DNA from: Planctomycetota bacterium
Lineage (GTDB): Bacteria; Planctomycetota; UBA1135; GCA-002686595
Length of the DNA stretch: 51,296 bases
Direction of reading: 5' to 3'
Assembly (NCBI GenBank): GCA_016779225.1
Contig: JADHNZ010000021.1
Location: 1 to 51,296, forward strand
The position numbers were made by a program, and so were the translations under genes. A model generated the notes under the pieces. That model saw only the letters and a list, made by a program, of their open reading frames with translations. It was not told the DNA's origin and searched no databases. Shown here one piece after another: positions 26,064 to 34,479 of this stretch (position 1 is the first letter of the stretch; each line of letters starts with the position of its first letter).

Positions 26064-26486
26064 CTAGGCCGCGCTGATCAGGGCGTGCAGCCGCATCATG
26101 GCCGTGCGGTCCGCCTGCATCTCGAGCGACTCGAAGGCCTCGGCGAAGCCGGCCCAGCGGGCCTGGGCCCAGTGGCTCTGCAGCACGGCCGGGTCGGGGT
26201 CCGCGTCGTACTTGAAGCCATAGCACCACTCGATCACCAGCTCGTCGGGCAGCTGGAAGCGTGAGGCCCACTGCAGGTCGACCAGGGAGCCGGGGGTCAG
26301 TCCGCCGACCTCCTCCACCATGGTCCGACGCGCCGCGTCCTCCATCTGGTCCCCGAAGCCCAGGGTGCTCTGGGCCGGGCCCCACAGGGCCTCGATGCCC
26401 TGGTCCGGCTTCAGCAGCAGGTAGGCCGGCTGCGGGCCCGACAGCCGGAAGGGAAAGACCTTGATGCGGTGGACGGCGGGCTGCAT
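26064..26486 (-). CDS. Nudix-like hydrolase with a degenerate Nudix box
   Basis: A 140-residue small protein with the Nudix layout. HRIKVFPFRLSGPQPAYLLLKP is the first beta strand pair, and GFGDQMEDAARRTMVEEVGGL occupies the place of the Nudix box (Gx5Ex7REUxEExGU). The EE pair and the glycines remain, but the Glu of the Arg-Glu dipeptide is Thr and the earlier Glu appears as Asp, so metal binding may be altered. Nudix enzymes cleave nucleoside diphosphates linked to another group; the substrate here is unknown. The internal ATG at 26486 was preferred over one 36 bp upstream because homology starts there. The gene converges on the DUF1501 gene. Confidence 0.7.
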   Translation of the reverse strand: MQPAVHRIKVFPFRLSGPQPAYLLLKPDQGIEALWGPAQSTLGFGDQMEDAARRTMVEEVGGLTPGSLVDLQWASRFQLPDELVIEWCYGFKYDADPDPAVLQSHWAQARWAGFAEAFESLEMQADRTAMMRLHALISAA

Positions 26487-26579
26487 GGCATGGGCACGCG
26501 GGGGTGCGCGGGGATCCTCCACCTCTAGAGATCGGCACCGGACCCCTGCACCGAAGCGTCAGAATCCCGCCGTCCCACC

Positions 26580-27905
26580 ATGAGACCCCCCGAGCCGCCG
26601 TCCCCGGCCCTGGCCCGCGCCCAGGCCCTTCTCGACGCCCGCATCGACTGGGAGCGCCGTGACCGCGGCGGCATGCGCGTGGATGTGGCGCCGAGCCTCG
26701 ACCTCTGCGCCCGCCTGGGCGACCCGCAGCGCGCGCTGCGAACGGTCCATGTCGGAGGGACCAAGGGCAAGGGCTCGGTGGCGTCGCTCATCGCCGCCGG
26801 GCTGCAGGCCGCGGGTTGGAGGGTCGGCCTCTACTCGTCCCCACATGTGGAGCGGATCACCGAGCGGGTGCGCCTGCAGGGGCGTGAGGTCGAGGACGAC
26901 CTCCTGGCGTCCGGCATCGACGCGGCCCTCGCCGCGCGTGAGGCGGCGGAGCGCGAGGGCACGCCTGCCGCAGGCGCCAGCTGGTTCGACCTGTTCACCG
27001 CGGGGGCCTTCCACGCCCTGCGCGCGGGCGGTGTGGAGTGGGCCGTGATCGAGGTCGGCCTTGGCGGTCGACTGGACTCCACCAATGTGCTCGAGGCCGC
27101 GCTGGCCGTGCTCACGAGCATCGACCTCGAGCACACCGCGGTCCTGGGCAGCACCCGCGAGGCGATCGCCGCCGAGAAGGCGGGAATCCTGCGGAGCGGG
27201 CTCCCGCTCGTCTGTGGCGTGCCCGCCCACGGGGGTGAGGACGATCCTGGCCGCGTGATTGCCGAGCGTGCCCAGGAGCTGGGCTGCCCGATGCGGCTCG
27301 TGCCTCGTGCGGCCACGATCGCGGCCACCAACCTGGCCCTGGCGCGGACCGCCCTCGAGGCCCTCGGCCGCTGCGGCCACGCCGCACCGGACGGGGCTGC
27401 CCTGGCGGGCGAGCTGCTGACCGACGGGGTTGCGGCCGCCGCCCAACTGCCGGGGCGCCTCGAGCGCAGGGAGGGCCCCGGCGGCGTCCCGGTGGTGCTC
27501 GACGGGGCCCATGTGGGCAGCAGCGTCGAGCGGGTCCTCGATGACCTCGAGCGGGCCGAGGGCCTCTCAGGGGCACCCCAGGTGGTCCTTGCGCTTGCCC
27601 GAGACAAGGACCACGCGGGCATCCTCAAGGCGCTCCGCGGGCGGGTCGATAGGGTCCACAGCACGACCGTGCCGAGCGGGATCCACCTGGAGGCCGCCTC
27701 CCTGGCCCAGCGGGTCCAGGAGGGGGGGCTCGACGGGGAGGAGGTCGCAGACGCGCGGGACGCGCTGCACCGGGCCTGCGCCCGGGCCGCGGCCAGCGGC
27801 GGGTGGGTCCTCGGGATCGGCTCGCTCTACCTGGCGGGGGCTCTGCGCGGGGACACCGGTCCCTCCGTCGACCCCGACCGCGCTAGCGACCCATGCTCAC
27901 CCTGA
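26580..27905 (+). CDS. folC: Dihydrofolate synthase / folylpolyglutamate synthase
   Basis: A 441-residue Mur-ligase-type enzyme that adds glutamate to dihydropteroate and to folates. The P-loop is VHVGGTKGKGSVASL at about residues 57-71, followed by GLYSSPHVERITERVRLQG, the VEWAVIEVGLGGRLDSTNV motif with the conserved Asp, and TSIDLEHTAVLGSTREAIAAEKAGI in the ATPase core. The C-terminal domain has LPGRLERREGPGGVPVVLDGAHV. The length is typical. The last 13 bp overlap the next gene, which suggests coupling. CAGAAT lies 14 nt before the ATG. Confidence 0.93.
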   Translation: MRPPEPPSPALARAQALLDARIDWERRDRGGMRVDVAPSLDLCARLGDPQRALRTVHVGGTKGKGSVASLIAAGLQAAGWRVGLYSSPHVERITERVRLQGREVEDDLLASGIDAALAAREAAEREGTPAAGASWFDLFTAGAFHALRAGGVEWAVIEVGLGGRLDSTNVLEAALAVLTSIDLEHTAVLGSTREAIAAEKAGILRSGLPLVCGVPAHGGEDDPGRVIAERAQELGCPMRLVPRAATIAATNLALARTALEALGRCGHAAPDGAALAGELLTDGVAAAAQLPGRLERREGPGGVPVVLDGAHVGSSVERVLDDLERAEGLSGAPQVVLALARDKDHAGILKALRGRVDRVHSTTVPSGIHLEAASLAQRVQEGGLDGEEVADARDALHRACARAAASGGWVLGIGSLYLAGALRGDTGPSVDPDRASDPCSP

Positions 27906-28405
27906 CGACCGACCTGTTCCTGACGGACTGCTTCCTCATCAAGGGAACCGTCGAGAACAAGTACACGCGCCTCTCGCGCATGCTGGACGGTCACCGGCAG
28001 AGCTTCCTCAAGCTGCGTGACGCGACCCTGATCGACCTCGCCTCCCGCGAGCGCATCCAGACGCCCCTGCTCCAGATGAACCTGGACGAGATCCTCGTCG
28101 CGCACGAGTTCCTCGACGAGGCGGGGGACGGGACCGCCGCGGCCCTGGCACGCGAGCAGGAGGCCGACCTGCAGCGCGTGCGCCTGTTCTACACGGGCAA
28201 CCTCAATGTCGAGCTCGCCGGCAAGATCCGCCCGCGCGCCTACGAGATCGACGACAAGGCCACCCGGCGCTTCTTCGTCATGCGCGAGCCGCAGCTGCGG
28301 GGCTTCCAGCACGGGGACGACAAGGAGCTCAAGCAAATGCTCGAGCTGCCCTATGTGATCCTCAACAAGTCGCGCCTGTCGTATGTCTACGACTTCAACG
28401 GCTGA
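27893..28405 (+). CDS. Conserved-looking hypothetical protein
   Basis: A 170-residue soluble protein with no signal peptide or membrane helix. It begins with a beta strand pattern, TDLFLTDCFLIKGTVENKYTRLSRMLDGH, followed by SFLKLRDATLIDLASRERIQTPLLQMNLDEILVAHEFLDEAGDG. This layout of a Leu/Phe-rich strand, a basic/aromatic loop, and a strand predicted to end in a DATL-type turn resembles small DUF6812-like proteins, but I am not sure of that. The end is YVILNKSRLSYVYDFNG. The start overlaps the end of folC by 13 bp, and codon use matches the neighbours, so it is a real gene, probably co-transcribed with folC. Its function is unknown. Confidence 0.75.
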   Translation: MLTLTTDLFLTDCFLIKGTVENKYTRLSRMLDGHRQSFLKLRDATLIDLASRERIQTPLLQMNLDEILVAHEFLDEAGDGTAAALAREQEADLQRVRLFYTGNLNVELAGKIRPRAYEIDDKATRRFFVMREPQLRGFQHGDDKELKQMLELPYVILNKSRLSYVYDFNG

Positions 28406-28426
28406 GGCCTGTGGGAAGAGCGCTCC

Positions 28427-29365
28427 TCAGGGCGCCTCTTCGTCACTGCTGCGCCGTGGATCGGTGCGCAGCTCGTCGAGCATCTCGAGATAGCTCGACC
28501 AGCGCGTGGGTGCGATGAGCCCCTCGTCGAGGGCGCGGTCGAGGGCGCATCCCGGCTCGTGGTCGTGGCTGCAGTCGTCGAACTGGCAGTGCTGCGAGAG
28601 GCGGTGGATGTCGGGGAAGAGGTCGCGCAGCTCGCGTGCGCTCACATCGAACAGCCGAAAGACGCGGATGCCCGGCGTATCCACCACCGCGCCGCCCATG
28701 GAGAGCGGGTGCAGGCGGGAGAAGGTGGTCGTGTGTCGCCCCTGCTTCCAGTAGCTGCTGATGCGCCCCTCCTTCAGGTTGAGGCCGGGCTCCAGCTGGT
28801 TGATCAGGGTGGACTTGCCCGCGCCGGAGGGGCCGTAGAGCACGCTCACCTGATCCCGCAGGAGCTCGCCCAGCTCCTCGACGCCCTCGCCGGTCTTCGC
28901 GCTCGTGCGCAGGACCCGCACGGGCACCGAGGCGTAGGTCTCCTCGAGGGCCGCGGCCTCATCGCGCTTGGCGAGGTCGATCTTGTTGAAGACCACGATC
29001 GTGGGGATCTCGTGCCACTCGCAGGCCGCGAGGATGCGGTCCGTGCGGTTCGAGGAGAACCCGGGCTGACGCACGGAGCCGATCACCAGCAGCTGGTCCA
29101 CATTCGCCACGAGGACCTGCTCGCGCGGGTCGTGGCCGGAGGCCACTCGGCTCAGGTGGTTGCGGCGCGGAAGGACCTGGGCGACCGCAGGGCCCTCGGC
29201 GTCCTCGTCAAGGCGCACCCGGTCGCCCACCGCGACGGGGTTCTTGGTCGTGCCCAGGTCCTCGAACAGGGTGCCGCGCAGAGCGGCGGGCACGACCTCC
29301 CCGGCGAGGTCCACCAGCACCTGCTTGGCGTCCACTTGGACGACGGTCCCTTCGCTCACGCCCAT
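28427..29365 (-). CDS. rsgA: Ribosome small subunit-dependent GTPase RsgA
   Basis: A 312-residue circularly permuted GTPase that helps mature the 30S subunit. An OB fold (about 1-70) precedes the GTPase domain, in which the motifs come in permuted order: NKID at 127-130, then the P-loop YGPSGAGKSTLIN at 177-189, then DTPGIR at 229-234. The C-terminal zinc-binding site is Cys260, Cys265, His267 and Cys273. All features are normal for RsgA (YjeQ). The gene is divergent from the SpoU-type methyltransferase gene, and the 68-bp gap has TAGGAT/TAACAT motifs on the two strands that could serve both. It converges on the small hypothetical gene with 21 bp between. Confidence 0.95.
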   Translation of the reverse strand: MGVSEGTVVQVDAKQVLVDLAGEVVPAALRGTLFEDLGTTKNPVAVGDRVRLDEDAEGPAVAQVLPRRNHLSRVASGHDPREQVLVANVDQLLVIGSVRQPGFSSNRTDRILAACEWHEIPTIVVFNKIDLAKRDEAAALEETYASVPVRVLRTSAKTGEGVEELGELLRDQVSVLYGPSGAGKSTLINQLEPGLNLKEGRISSYWKQGRHTTTFSRLHPLSMGGAVVDTPGIRVFRLFDVSARELRDLFPDIHRLSQHCQFDDCSHDHEPGCALDRALDEGLIAPTRWSSYLEMLDELRTDPRRSSDEEAP

Positions 29366-29433
29366 GCTGAAGGAGAGTCCTGGCTGTGCCTCACGGCTAG
29401 GATGTTAGCCCAAGGGCCCGGAGGCCCCCCTCC

Positions 29434-30204
29434 TTGACCGCCAACTCCGAGACGATCCGCTCGCGCCAGAACGCCCTCCTGAAGCGCGTGCGCGCGGTGG
29501 CCTCCGGCAAGGAGCGCGGCGTGCTGCTGCTCGAGGGCGAGCGCCTCGTCCTCGATGCACTCGCCGCCGGCGCAGCGCTGGAGGTGGTCCTCGCCGAGGA
29601 GGGCCAGGTCCTCCCGGCCGCCCTCGAGGCAGCGCCCCTCCGCCGCGTGCAGGCCGGCCTGCTGCAGGGGCTGGGGACCCTGCACACCGAGCCCTCGGTC
29701 GTGGCCCTTGCGCAGCCGCCGGCAGCGGTCGCCCTCGAGGACCTCGCCGCCGTGCCGGGCGCCCTCGTGCTGGTCGTGGCCGGCGTTGCGGACCCGGGCA
29801 ACCTCGGCGCCCTCGCGCGCTCGGCGGAGGCTGCCGGCGCGACCGCCATGATCAGCCTGCTGGGCGGGGTCAGCCCCTGGCATCCACGCGCCCTGCGCGG
29901 CTCGATGGGCAGCCTGCTGCGGCTCCCCGTCGTGCGTGGGCTGGGTGCCGAGGAGGCGATGGCCATCCTCACCGCTCGCGGCTGGCGCTCGGTGGGCGCC
30001 GCTACCCGCGGCGGGCGCACCTGGCGCGAAGCGGACTGGAGCGGCCCCGTGGCGCTGTGGGTCAGCGGTGAGACCGGCGAGGAGCCGGAGGCGCTGGCGA
30101 CCCTCGAGCGGGTGACGATCCCCATGGCGGGCAGCGTCGAGTCGCTGAATGTCACCGTCGCGGCGTCGCTGCTGCTGTTCGCGGCCGGGAGGACCGGGGC
30201 GTGA
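29434..30204 (+). CDS. TrmH/SpoU-family RNA 2'-O-methyltransferase
   Basis: A 256-residue SPOUT methyltransferase acting on rRNA or tRNA ribose. The N-terminal substrate-binding part is IRSRQNALLKRVRAVASGKERGVLLLEGERLV. The knotted SAM-binding domain has the three family motifs: VVAGVADPGNLGALARSAEAAGA (motif 1, Asn), HPRALRGSMGSLLRLP (motif 2), and IPMAGSVESLNVTVAASLLLF (motif 3). The target nucleotide cannot be told; it most resembles 23S rRNA RlmB/TsnR-type members. The start is TTG at 29434, the only initiator before the conserved N-terminus. The stop overlaps the rarA start by 4 bp. Confidence 0.88.
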   Translation: MTANSETIRSRQNALLKRVRAVASGKERGVLLLEGERLVLDALAAGAALEVVLAEEGQVLPAALEAAPLRRVQAGLLQGLGTLHTEPSVVALAQPPAAVALEDLAAVPGALVLVVAGVADPGNLGALARSAEAAGATAMISLLGGVSPWHPRALRGSMGSLLRLPVVRGLGAEEAMAILTARGWRSVGAATRGGRTWREADWSGPVALWVSGETGEEPEALATLERVTIPMAGSVESLNVTVAASLLLFAAGRTGA

Positions 30205-31463
30205 GCGGGCTGTTCGAGGAGGAGCTCGAGGGGGCCGACCCGCTCGAGCCCGCGCCCGCGGACGCACCGCTCGCCGATCGCATGCGGCCGCTCCGGCTGG
30301 AGGACTACCAGGGCCAGGCTCACCTCGTGGGCGAGGGCCGCATCCTGAGTCGCGCCCTGGCCGGCGAGCTCTCCCAGAGCCTCATCCTGTGGGGGCCGCC
30401 CGGCGTCGGCAAGACGACCCTGGCGCGGCTGCTGGCCCAGGCCTCGGGCCTCGCGTTCGTGCCCTACTCGGCGGTGCTGTCGGGCATCAAGGAGATCCGC
30501 GAGCTCATGGGACGGGCCGCAGCCGATCGCCAGCGCACCGGCCGCCGCACCCTGGTGTTCGTGGACGAGATCCACCGCTTCAACAAGGCTCAGCAGGACG
30601 CGTTCCTGCCCCATGTGGAGCGGGGGGACATCGTGCTGGTGGGTGCGACCACTGAGAACCCCTCCTTCGAGGTGAACGGCGCCCTGCTGTCGCGCTGCCG
30701 GACCCTGCTGCTGGAGCCCCTCGAGGGTCCGCAGGTGGTCACCCTCCTCAGGCGCGCGCTCGATGCGCCGGAGGGCCTAGGCGGCGGCTGGCAGGTGGAG
30801 GACGGCGCGCTCGAGCGCATCGTCGGCGCCACGGATGGAGATGCCCGCCGGGCACTGACTGCGCTCGAGACGGCGGCTGCCCTGGCAGGGGACTCGGGGC
30901 GGGTGCGGCTCGAGGATGTGGAGGAGGCGCTGCAGCGCAAGGTCACCCTCTACGACAAGAGCGGCGAGGAGCACTACAACGTGATCAGCGCCCTGCACAA
31001 GTCGATCCGCAACAGCGATGCCGACGCGACCCTCTACTGGGTCACCCGGATGATGACCGCCGGGGAGGACGGCAACTTCATTGCGCGACGGCTGATCCGC
31101 GCGGCGACCGAGGATGTGGGCCTGGCGGACCCCTTCGCCCTGCGGATCGCCCTTGACGCGGGCGAGGCCTTCCATCGCCTGGGCTACCCCGAGGGCAAGC
31201 TCGCCCTGGCCCAGGCCGCGGTCTACCTGGCGCGGGCGCGTAAGAGCGACGCGGTCTACCGGGCCGTCGCCGAGGCGGAGCAGGATGTCCAGCGGACCGC
31301 CGCCGAGCCGGTGCCCAAGCACCTGCGCAACGCTGCGACGCGGGTCATGCGCGAGGCCGGCTATGGAGAGGGCTACCGCAATGCCCACCAGGATCCCGGC
31401 GCGCGCGAGGAGATGAGCTGCCTCCCGCCCGGGCTCGAGGGGCGGAGCTACTTCCGAACCTGA
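30201..31463 (+). CDS. rarA: Replication-associated recombination protein A (RarA/MgsA)
   Basis: A 420-residue clamp-loader-related AAA+ ATPase that works at stalled replication forks. The early box DRMRPLRLEDYQGQAHLVG is diagnostic for RarA. The Walker A is GPPGVGKTTLARLL, the Walker B is VFVDEIHRFNKAQQD, and sensor 1 is VGATTENPSFEVNGALLSRC. The C-terminal helical and tetramerisation part includes YDKSGEEHYNVISALHKSIRNSD and ARRLIRAATEDVGLADP. The length is typical. The start is GTG at 30201, overlapping the methyltransferase stop by 4 bp. A terminator hairpin follows 6 bp after the stop. Confidence 0.95.
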   Translation: MSGLFEEELEGADPLEPAPADAPLADRMRPLRLEDYQGQAHLVGEGRILSRALAGELSQSLILWGPPGVGKTTLARLLAQASGLAFVPYSAVLSGIKEIRELMGRAAADRQRTGRRTLVFVDEIHRFNKAQQDAFLPHVERGDIVLVGATTENPSFEVNGALLSRCRTLLLEPLEGPQVVTLLRRALDAPEGLGGGWQVEDGALERIVGATDGDARRALTALETAAALAGDSGRVRLEDVEEALQRKVTLYDKSGEEHYNVISALHKSIRNSDADATLYWVTRMMTAGEDGNFIARRLIRAATEDVGLADPFALRIALDAGEAFHRLGYPEGKLALAQAAVYLARARKSDAVYRAVAEAEQDVQRTAAEPVPKHLRNAATRVMREAGYGEGYRNAHQDPGAREEMSCLPPGLEGRSYFRT

Positions 31464-31469
31464 CGGGGA

Positions 31470-31490
31470 AGCCGTGCGCGGCTGCTTTTT
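31470..31490 (+). terminator. Rho-independent terminator after rarA
   Basis: AGCCG-TGCG-CGGCT forms a 5-bp stem with a 4-base loop at 31470-31483, followed by GC and then TTTTT at 31486-31490. It is the clearest intrinsic terminator with a T-run in the window. Confidence 0.75.
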
Positions 31491-31500
31491 GGCTTGCCCC

Positions 31501-31677
31501 GCCTACCCCGCAGGCCTAGAACGGGCGCCGTTCGGCCGTCAGGCCCCCGTTCGCGGGGGTTCGGCGGCATCCACGAACCAACCGTAACGCGCCCCGGGGT
31601 CGTGTGGTGAGAGCCGCGCGGCCCCGGGATTCCATCCGGGGTGCGGGCGCGTCCCAGCCGTGCCGATGGCCTCGGCG
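31501..31677. other. Structured intergenic stretch between rarA and recD2
   Basis: No gene fits here. The stretch holds several possible hairpins: CCCCCG-TTCG-CGGGGG at 31544-31559 (6-bp stem with a stable TTCG loop), and alternative pairings among CCCCGGGG-type palindromes at about 31590-31640, including CCCCGG-8 nt-CCGGGG. Both flanking genes end here, so terminator function is the simplest explanation, though a small RNA is possible. It does not match the hallmarks of tRNA, SRP RNA, tmRNA or RNase P RNA. Confidence 0.4.
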
Positions 31678-33945
31678 TCAGGCGTCCGCGCGTGCGAGTC
31701 GGAGCCGCTCGCTCAGCATGCTCATCCGCAGGGCCTGGTCGGCCGTCTCGACCGCCCAGCGCAGCGCCGTCTCCGACCCCACCAGGACCACAAGGCGCTT
31801 GGCGCGTGTGATCGCCGTGTAGAGCAGGTTGCGCTGCAGCATCACTCGGTGCGGCGTCGTGAGGGGGATCACGACGCAGGGGAACTCGCCACCCTGGCTG
31901 CGGTGGACGGTGATCGCGAAGGCCGGCCGCAGGTCGGAGAGCTCGCCGCCGCTGTAGACGACCTTCTGCTCGGGGTACTGCACCGTCACGACCCCGTCCG
32001 GCGAGACCGCGGAGATCCGGCCCATGTCGCCATTGAAGACCTCCTTGTCGTAGTCGTTGCGCGTCTGGATCACGCGGTCCCCGACTCTCCAGCGCTGGCC
32101 CCCGCGCTCGACCTCGCGGCCGCCGTATCCGGCGGCCTCACGCAGCCGGTCGTTGAGCGCGTCGACGCCGCAGTCTCCCTTGTACATGGGCGAGATGACC
32201 TGCACCTCCTCGGTCCACTCCATGCCGAAGCGCTTGGGGATGCGCTCGGTCACGACCTCCACGAGGCGGTCGGCCGCGCGCGCCGGGTCGTCGACGGGGA
32301 AGAGGAAGAAGTCCCCGCCGGTCTCGCTGCGCTCCGGCTGGCGCGGGAGGTCTCCCGCAAGCACGCGGTGCGCGTTCTCGACGATCAGGCTCTCACGGTC
32401 CTGCCGGAACACGCGCGTCAGGCGCCAGGTGGGGATCTCGCCGCTGCTGAGCAGGTCGCTCAGCACGCTCCCCGCGCCGACCGACGGCAGCTGGTCGGGG
32501 TCGCCGACCAGGATCAGCCGCGTCGGCGCCGCGACGGCCTTCACGAGGTGGTGCGCGAGCGCGACATCCAGCATCGAGATCTCGTCTACGAGGACGAGTC
32601 CGCCCTCGAGCGGATTGGTGTCGGTGTGCTGGAACCCGTCCGGCGGCTGGAACTTCAGCAGGCGGTGGATGGTCGAGGCGGGCCGTCCCGTGGCCTCGCT
32701 CAGGCGCTTGGCGGCGCGCCCGGTGGGGCTGGCCAGCAGCACCTCGTATCCCGCCGCCTGGGCGAGGTCCGCGATGAGGCGCACGATCGTGGTCTTCCCG
32801 ACGCCGGGGCCGCCGGTGAGGAGGGCGACGGGGCTCGAGAGGAGGCCCAGGACCGCGGCGCGCTGGTCCTCGTGGAGCGCGATCCCCGAGGCGTCGGCGG
32901 CGCGCTGGAGGCGGGCCTCGTCCGCGAGGGCCTCCACTCGGCCCACGGCGAGGAGGCGGGCGAGGTTGCGCGCCAGTCCGCGCTCCGAGGCCAGCAGCCA
33001 CGGCAGGTAGACCGGGTGCGCGTCGTGGTCGGCGTCCGCGTCGGGGAGCAGGCTGCGGTCCACCACCGCGCGATCCTCGCGCTCGAGCCTGCCCAGCGCG
33101 GCGCGCAGCGCCTCGCGGTCGGCGGCTCCCTCCAGGAGGTCGAGCGCGGCCTGCAGCAGGTCACCCTGCCGGACCAGGCTGTGCCCCTCATCGGACGCCT
33201 TGGCGAGGCAGTGCTCGAGCGCCGCGACGAGGCGCCGCTCGTCGTTGGCCTCGAGGCCCATGGCCTGCGCCACGCGATCGGCGGTCCGGAAGCCCATCCC
33301 GCGCACGCGCGTGAGCGTGTAGGGGTCGGCCTCCAGCAGGGCCTCGGTCTCGGGGCCGAGGCTGGCCAGGACGGTCTGGGCCTGGGTCGGCCCGAGCCCG
33401 AGCCCCATCAGGAACGAGGCGCTGCGGTGCTGGGCGTGCCGGCTGCGGACGCTCTCGATGAGCCGCTCCTTCACCTCGGGCCGCAGGCCCGTGACCTGGT
33501 CGAGGGCCTCGGGGTGGTCACGGATCACCTCGAGGGCGCCCACGCCCAGGCGCTCGACGATGCGCTGGGCCAGGGTCTCGCCCACCCCCTCGAAGGCCTT
33601 GCTGGCGAGGTAGCGGACCAGGCCCGCCTCGTCCCCGGGGTCCAGCAGCTGCACCTGCTCGAACTCGTACTGGTCCCCGTGGGTGGCGTGCCGGGTCCAG
33701 CGCCCGAGGAGCCGGACCCGCTGCCCCTCGACGGGCTCGACCATGCGCCCGACCGCGGTGACGCGGGTGGGGGCGAAGAGGCTCCCCGTGGCCCCTCGGG
33801 GGGTGAATCCAGCCTCGGGGAGGACCCGCAGGACGGTGTAGAGGGAGTCCTCCCGGTGGTAGGTGACCCGCTCGACGAGCCCCTGGAGGGCCTCCTGGGC
33901 GCTCCCAGCGTCCCCTTGGGGCGGCTCCGAGGAGGGGGTGGACAC
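31678..33945 (-). CDS. recD2: RecD2-type ATP-dependent DNA helicase
   Basis: About 755 residues of a superfamily 1B 5'-3' helicase (RecD2, not in a RecBCD complex). The N-terminal OB-like part has LVERVTYHREDSLYTVLRV, then a pair of helix-hairpin-helix repeats around GVGETLAQRIVERLG and GMGFRTADRVAQAMG. The helicase core has Walker A LTGGPGVGKTTIVRLI, motif Ia LLASPTGRAAKRLSE, Walker B VLVDEISMLDV, QLPSVGAGSVLSDLL, and the late motifs TVHRSQGGEFPCVV and LLYTAITRAKRLVVLVG. I chose the GTG at 33945; a GTG at 33987 would add 14 residues with weaker coding character that overlap the rpsU promoter. The gene is divergent from rpsU. Confidence 0.93.
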   Translation of the reverse strand: MSTPSSEPPQGDAGSAQEALQGLVERVTYHREDSLYTVLRVLPEAGFTPRGATGSLFAPTRVTAVGRMVEPVEGQRVRLLGRWTRHATHGDQYEFEQVQLLDPGDEAGLVRYLASKAFEGVGETLAQRIVERLGVGALEVIRDHPEALDQVTGLRPEVKERLIESVRSRHAQHRSASFLMGLGLGPTQAQTVLASLGPETEALLEADPYTLTRVRGMGFRTADRVAQAMGLEANDERRLVAALEHCLAKASDEGHSLVRQGDLLQAALDLLEGAADREALRAALGRLEREDRAVVDRSLLPDADADHDAHPVYLPWLLASERGLARNLARLLAVGRVEALADEARLQRAADASGIALHEDQRAAVLGLLSSPVALLTGGPGVGKTTIVRLIADLAQAAGYEVLLASPTGRAAKRLSEATGRPASTIHRLLKFQPPDGFQHTDTNPLEGGLVLVDEISMLDVALAHHLVKAVAAPTRLILVGDPDQLPSVGAGSVLSDLLSSGEIPTWRLTRVFRQDRESLIVENAHRVLAGDLPRQPERSETGGDFFLFPVDDPARAADRLVEVVTERIPKRFGMEWTEEVQVISPMYKGDCGVDALNDRLREAAGYGGREVERGGQRWRVGDRVIQTRNDYDKEVFNGDMGRISAVSPDGVVTVQYPEQKVVYSGGELSDLRPAFAITVHRSQGGEFPCVVIPLTTPHRVMLQRNLLYTAITRAKRLVVLVGSETALRWAVETADQALRMSMLSERLRLARADA

Positions 33946-33988
33946 GGTCGGAGGATGGCAGGCCCCGGACCCCTTTTCCAGGGCCACC

Positions 33989-34018
33989 TTGGACGGATGG
34001 GCCCCCCGCCGCTATCTT
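33989..34018 (+). promoter_or_regulatory. Sigma-70-like promoter of rpsU
   Basis: TTGGAC at 33989-33994 and TATCTT at 34013-34018, 18 bp apart. Transcription from about 34025 would give a leader of about 70 nt before the rpsU start. No clear Shine-Dalgarno was seen in the leader, as expected if S21 autoregulates, though that is a guess. Confidence 0.5.
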
Positions 34019-34095
34019 GTTCGGCCGCTCAAGCCGGGCACTCTTCCCGGCCTGCAGCGCCCCAACCTCCATACCCCACCCCTGCACCGTCCATC

Positions 34096-34320
34096 GTGAT
34101 CAAGGTCACCGTCCGCTCCAACGAGTCCCTCGAGGCCGCGCTGCGTCGCTTCAAGCGCCAGTGCAACTTCGGCGGCATCTTCAAGCTCGCCAAGGCCAAC
34201 GCCTACCACGAGAAGCGCAGCGACCAGCGTCGTCGCGAGCGCCGCGAGCGTCTGCGTACGATCCAGAAGGCCACCCGCAAGAACGACCCCAACCGCCGCG
34301 TGCGCCGTCGTCGGGCCTGA
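34096..34320 (+). CDS. rpsU: 30S ribosomal protein S21
   Basis: A 74-residue basic protein. It starts with IKVTVRSNESLEAALRRFKRQC and continues FGGIFKLAKANAYHEKRSDQ, followed by an Arg/Lys-rich tail, which is the whole S21 pattern at normal length. S21 sits on the 30S platform near the anti-Shine-Dalgarno end of 16S rRNA and supports initiation. The start is GTG at 34096 and is fixed by homology; the frame is open far upstream, opposite recD2, but that part is not coding. A sigma-70-like promoter lies 78 bp upstream of the start and a strong hairpin 22 bp after the stop, so the gene is probably monocistronic. Confidence 0.95.
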   Translation: MIKVTVRSNESLEAALRRFKRQCNFGGIFKLAKANAYHEKRSDQRRRERRERLRTIQKATRKNDPNRRVRRRRA

Positions 34321-34341
34321 CGATCCCCCGGGGTATGGAGT

Positions 34342-34379
34342 GCAGGAGCCGCGCAGCCGAGAGGCCGCGCGGCTCCTGC
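34342..34379 (+). terminator. Terminator hairpin after rpsU
   Basis: A perfect 13-bp stem: GCAGGAGCCGCGC pairs with GCGCGGCTCCTGC around a 12-base loop. It begins 22 bp after the rpsU stop. No T-run follows. Confidence 0.7.
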
Positions 34380-34466
34380 CGTTCTGGGGCGCCGAGCCCG
34401 CGGGTGCCGGGCCGCCTCGTCGGGTCCGCGCTCCGGGTGCGGCAAGCCGGCCCGTACGCGAGAGGC

Positions 34467-34472
34467 TAGGCT
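34467..34472 (+). promoter_or_regulatory. -10-like hexamer TAGGCT before the pseudouridine synthase gene
   Basis: TAGGCT ends 7 nt before the GTG start at 34480. No Shine-Dalgarno sequence can fit, so a leaderless transcript is likely if this is the promoter. Confidence 0.4.
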
Positions 34473-34479
34473 CCTCGGT

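Noticed and set aside
31501..31677. SRP RNA, tmRNA or RNase P RNA in the rarA-recD2 gap
   Set aside because: The hallmark sequences (for example the GGAAGCAGCC of SRP RNA) are absent.
31660..34095. Long plus-strand frame leading into rpsU
   Set aside because: It is opposite recD2. Only the last 75 codons match a known protein, ribosomal protein S21, which begins at the GTG at 34096.
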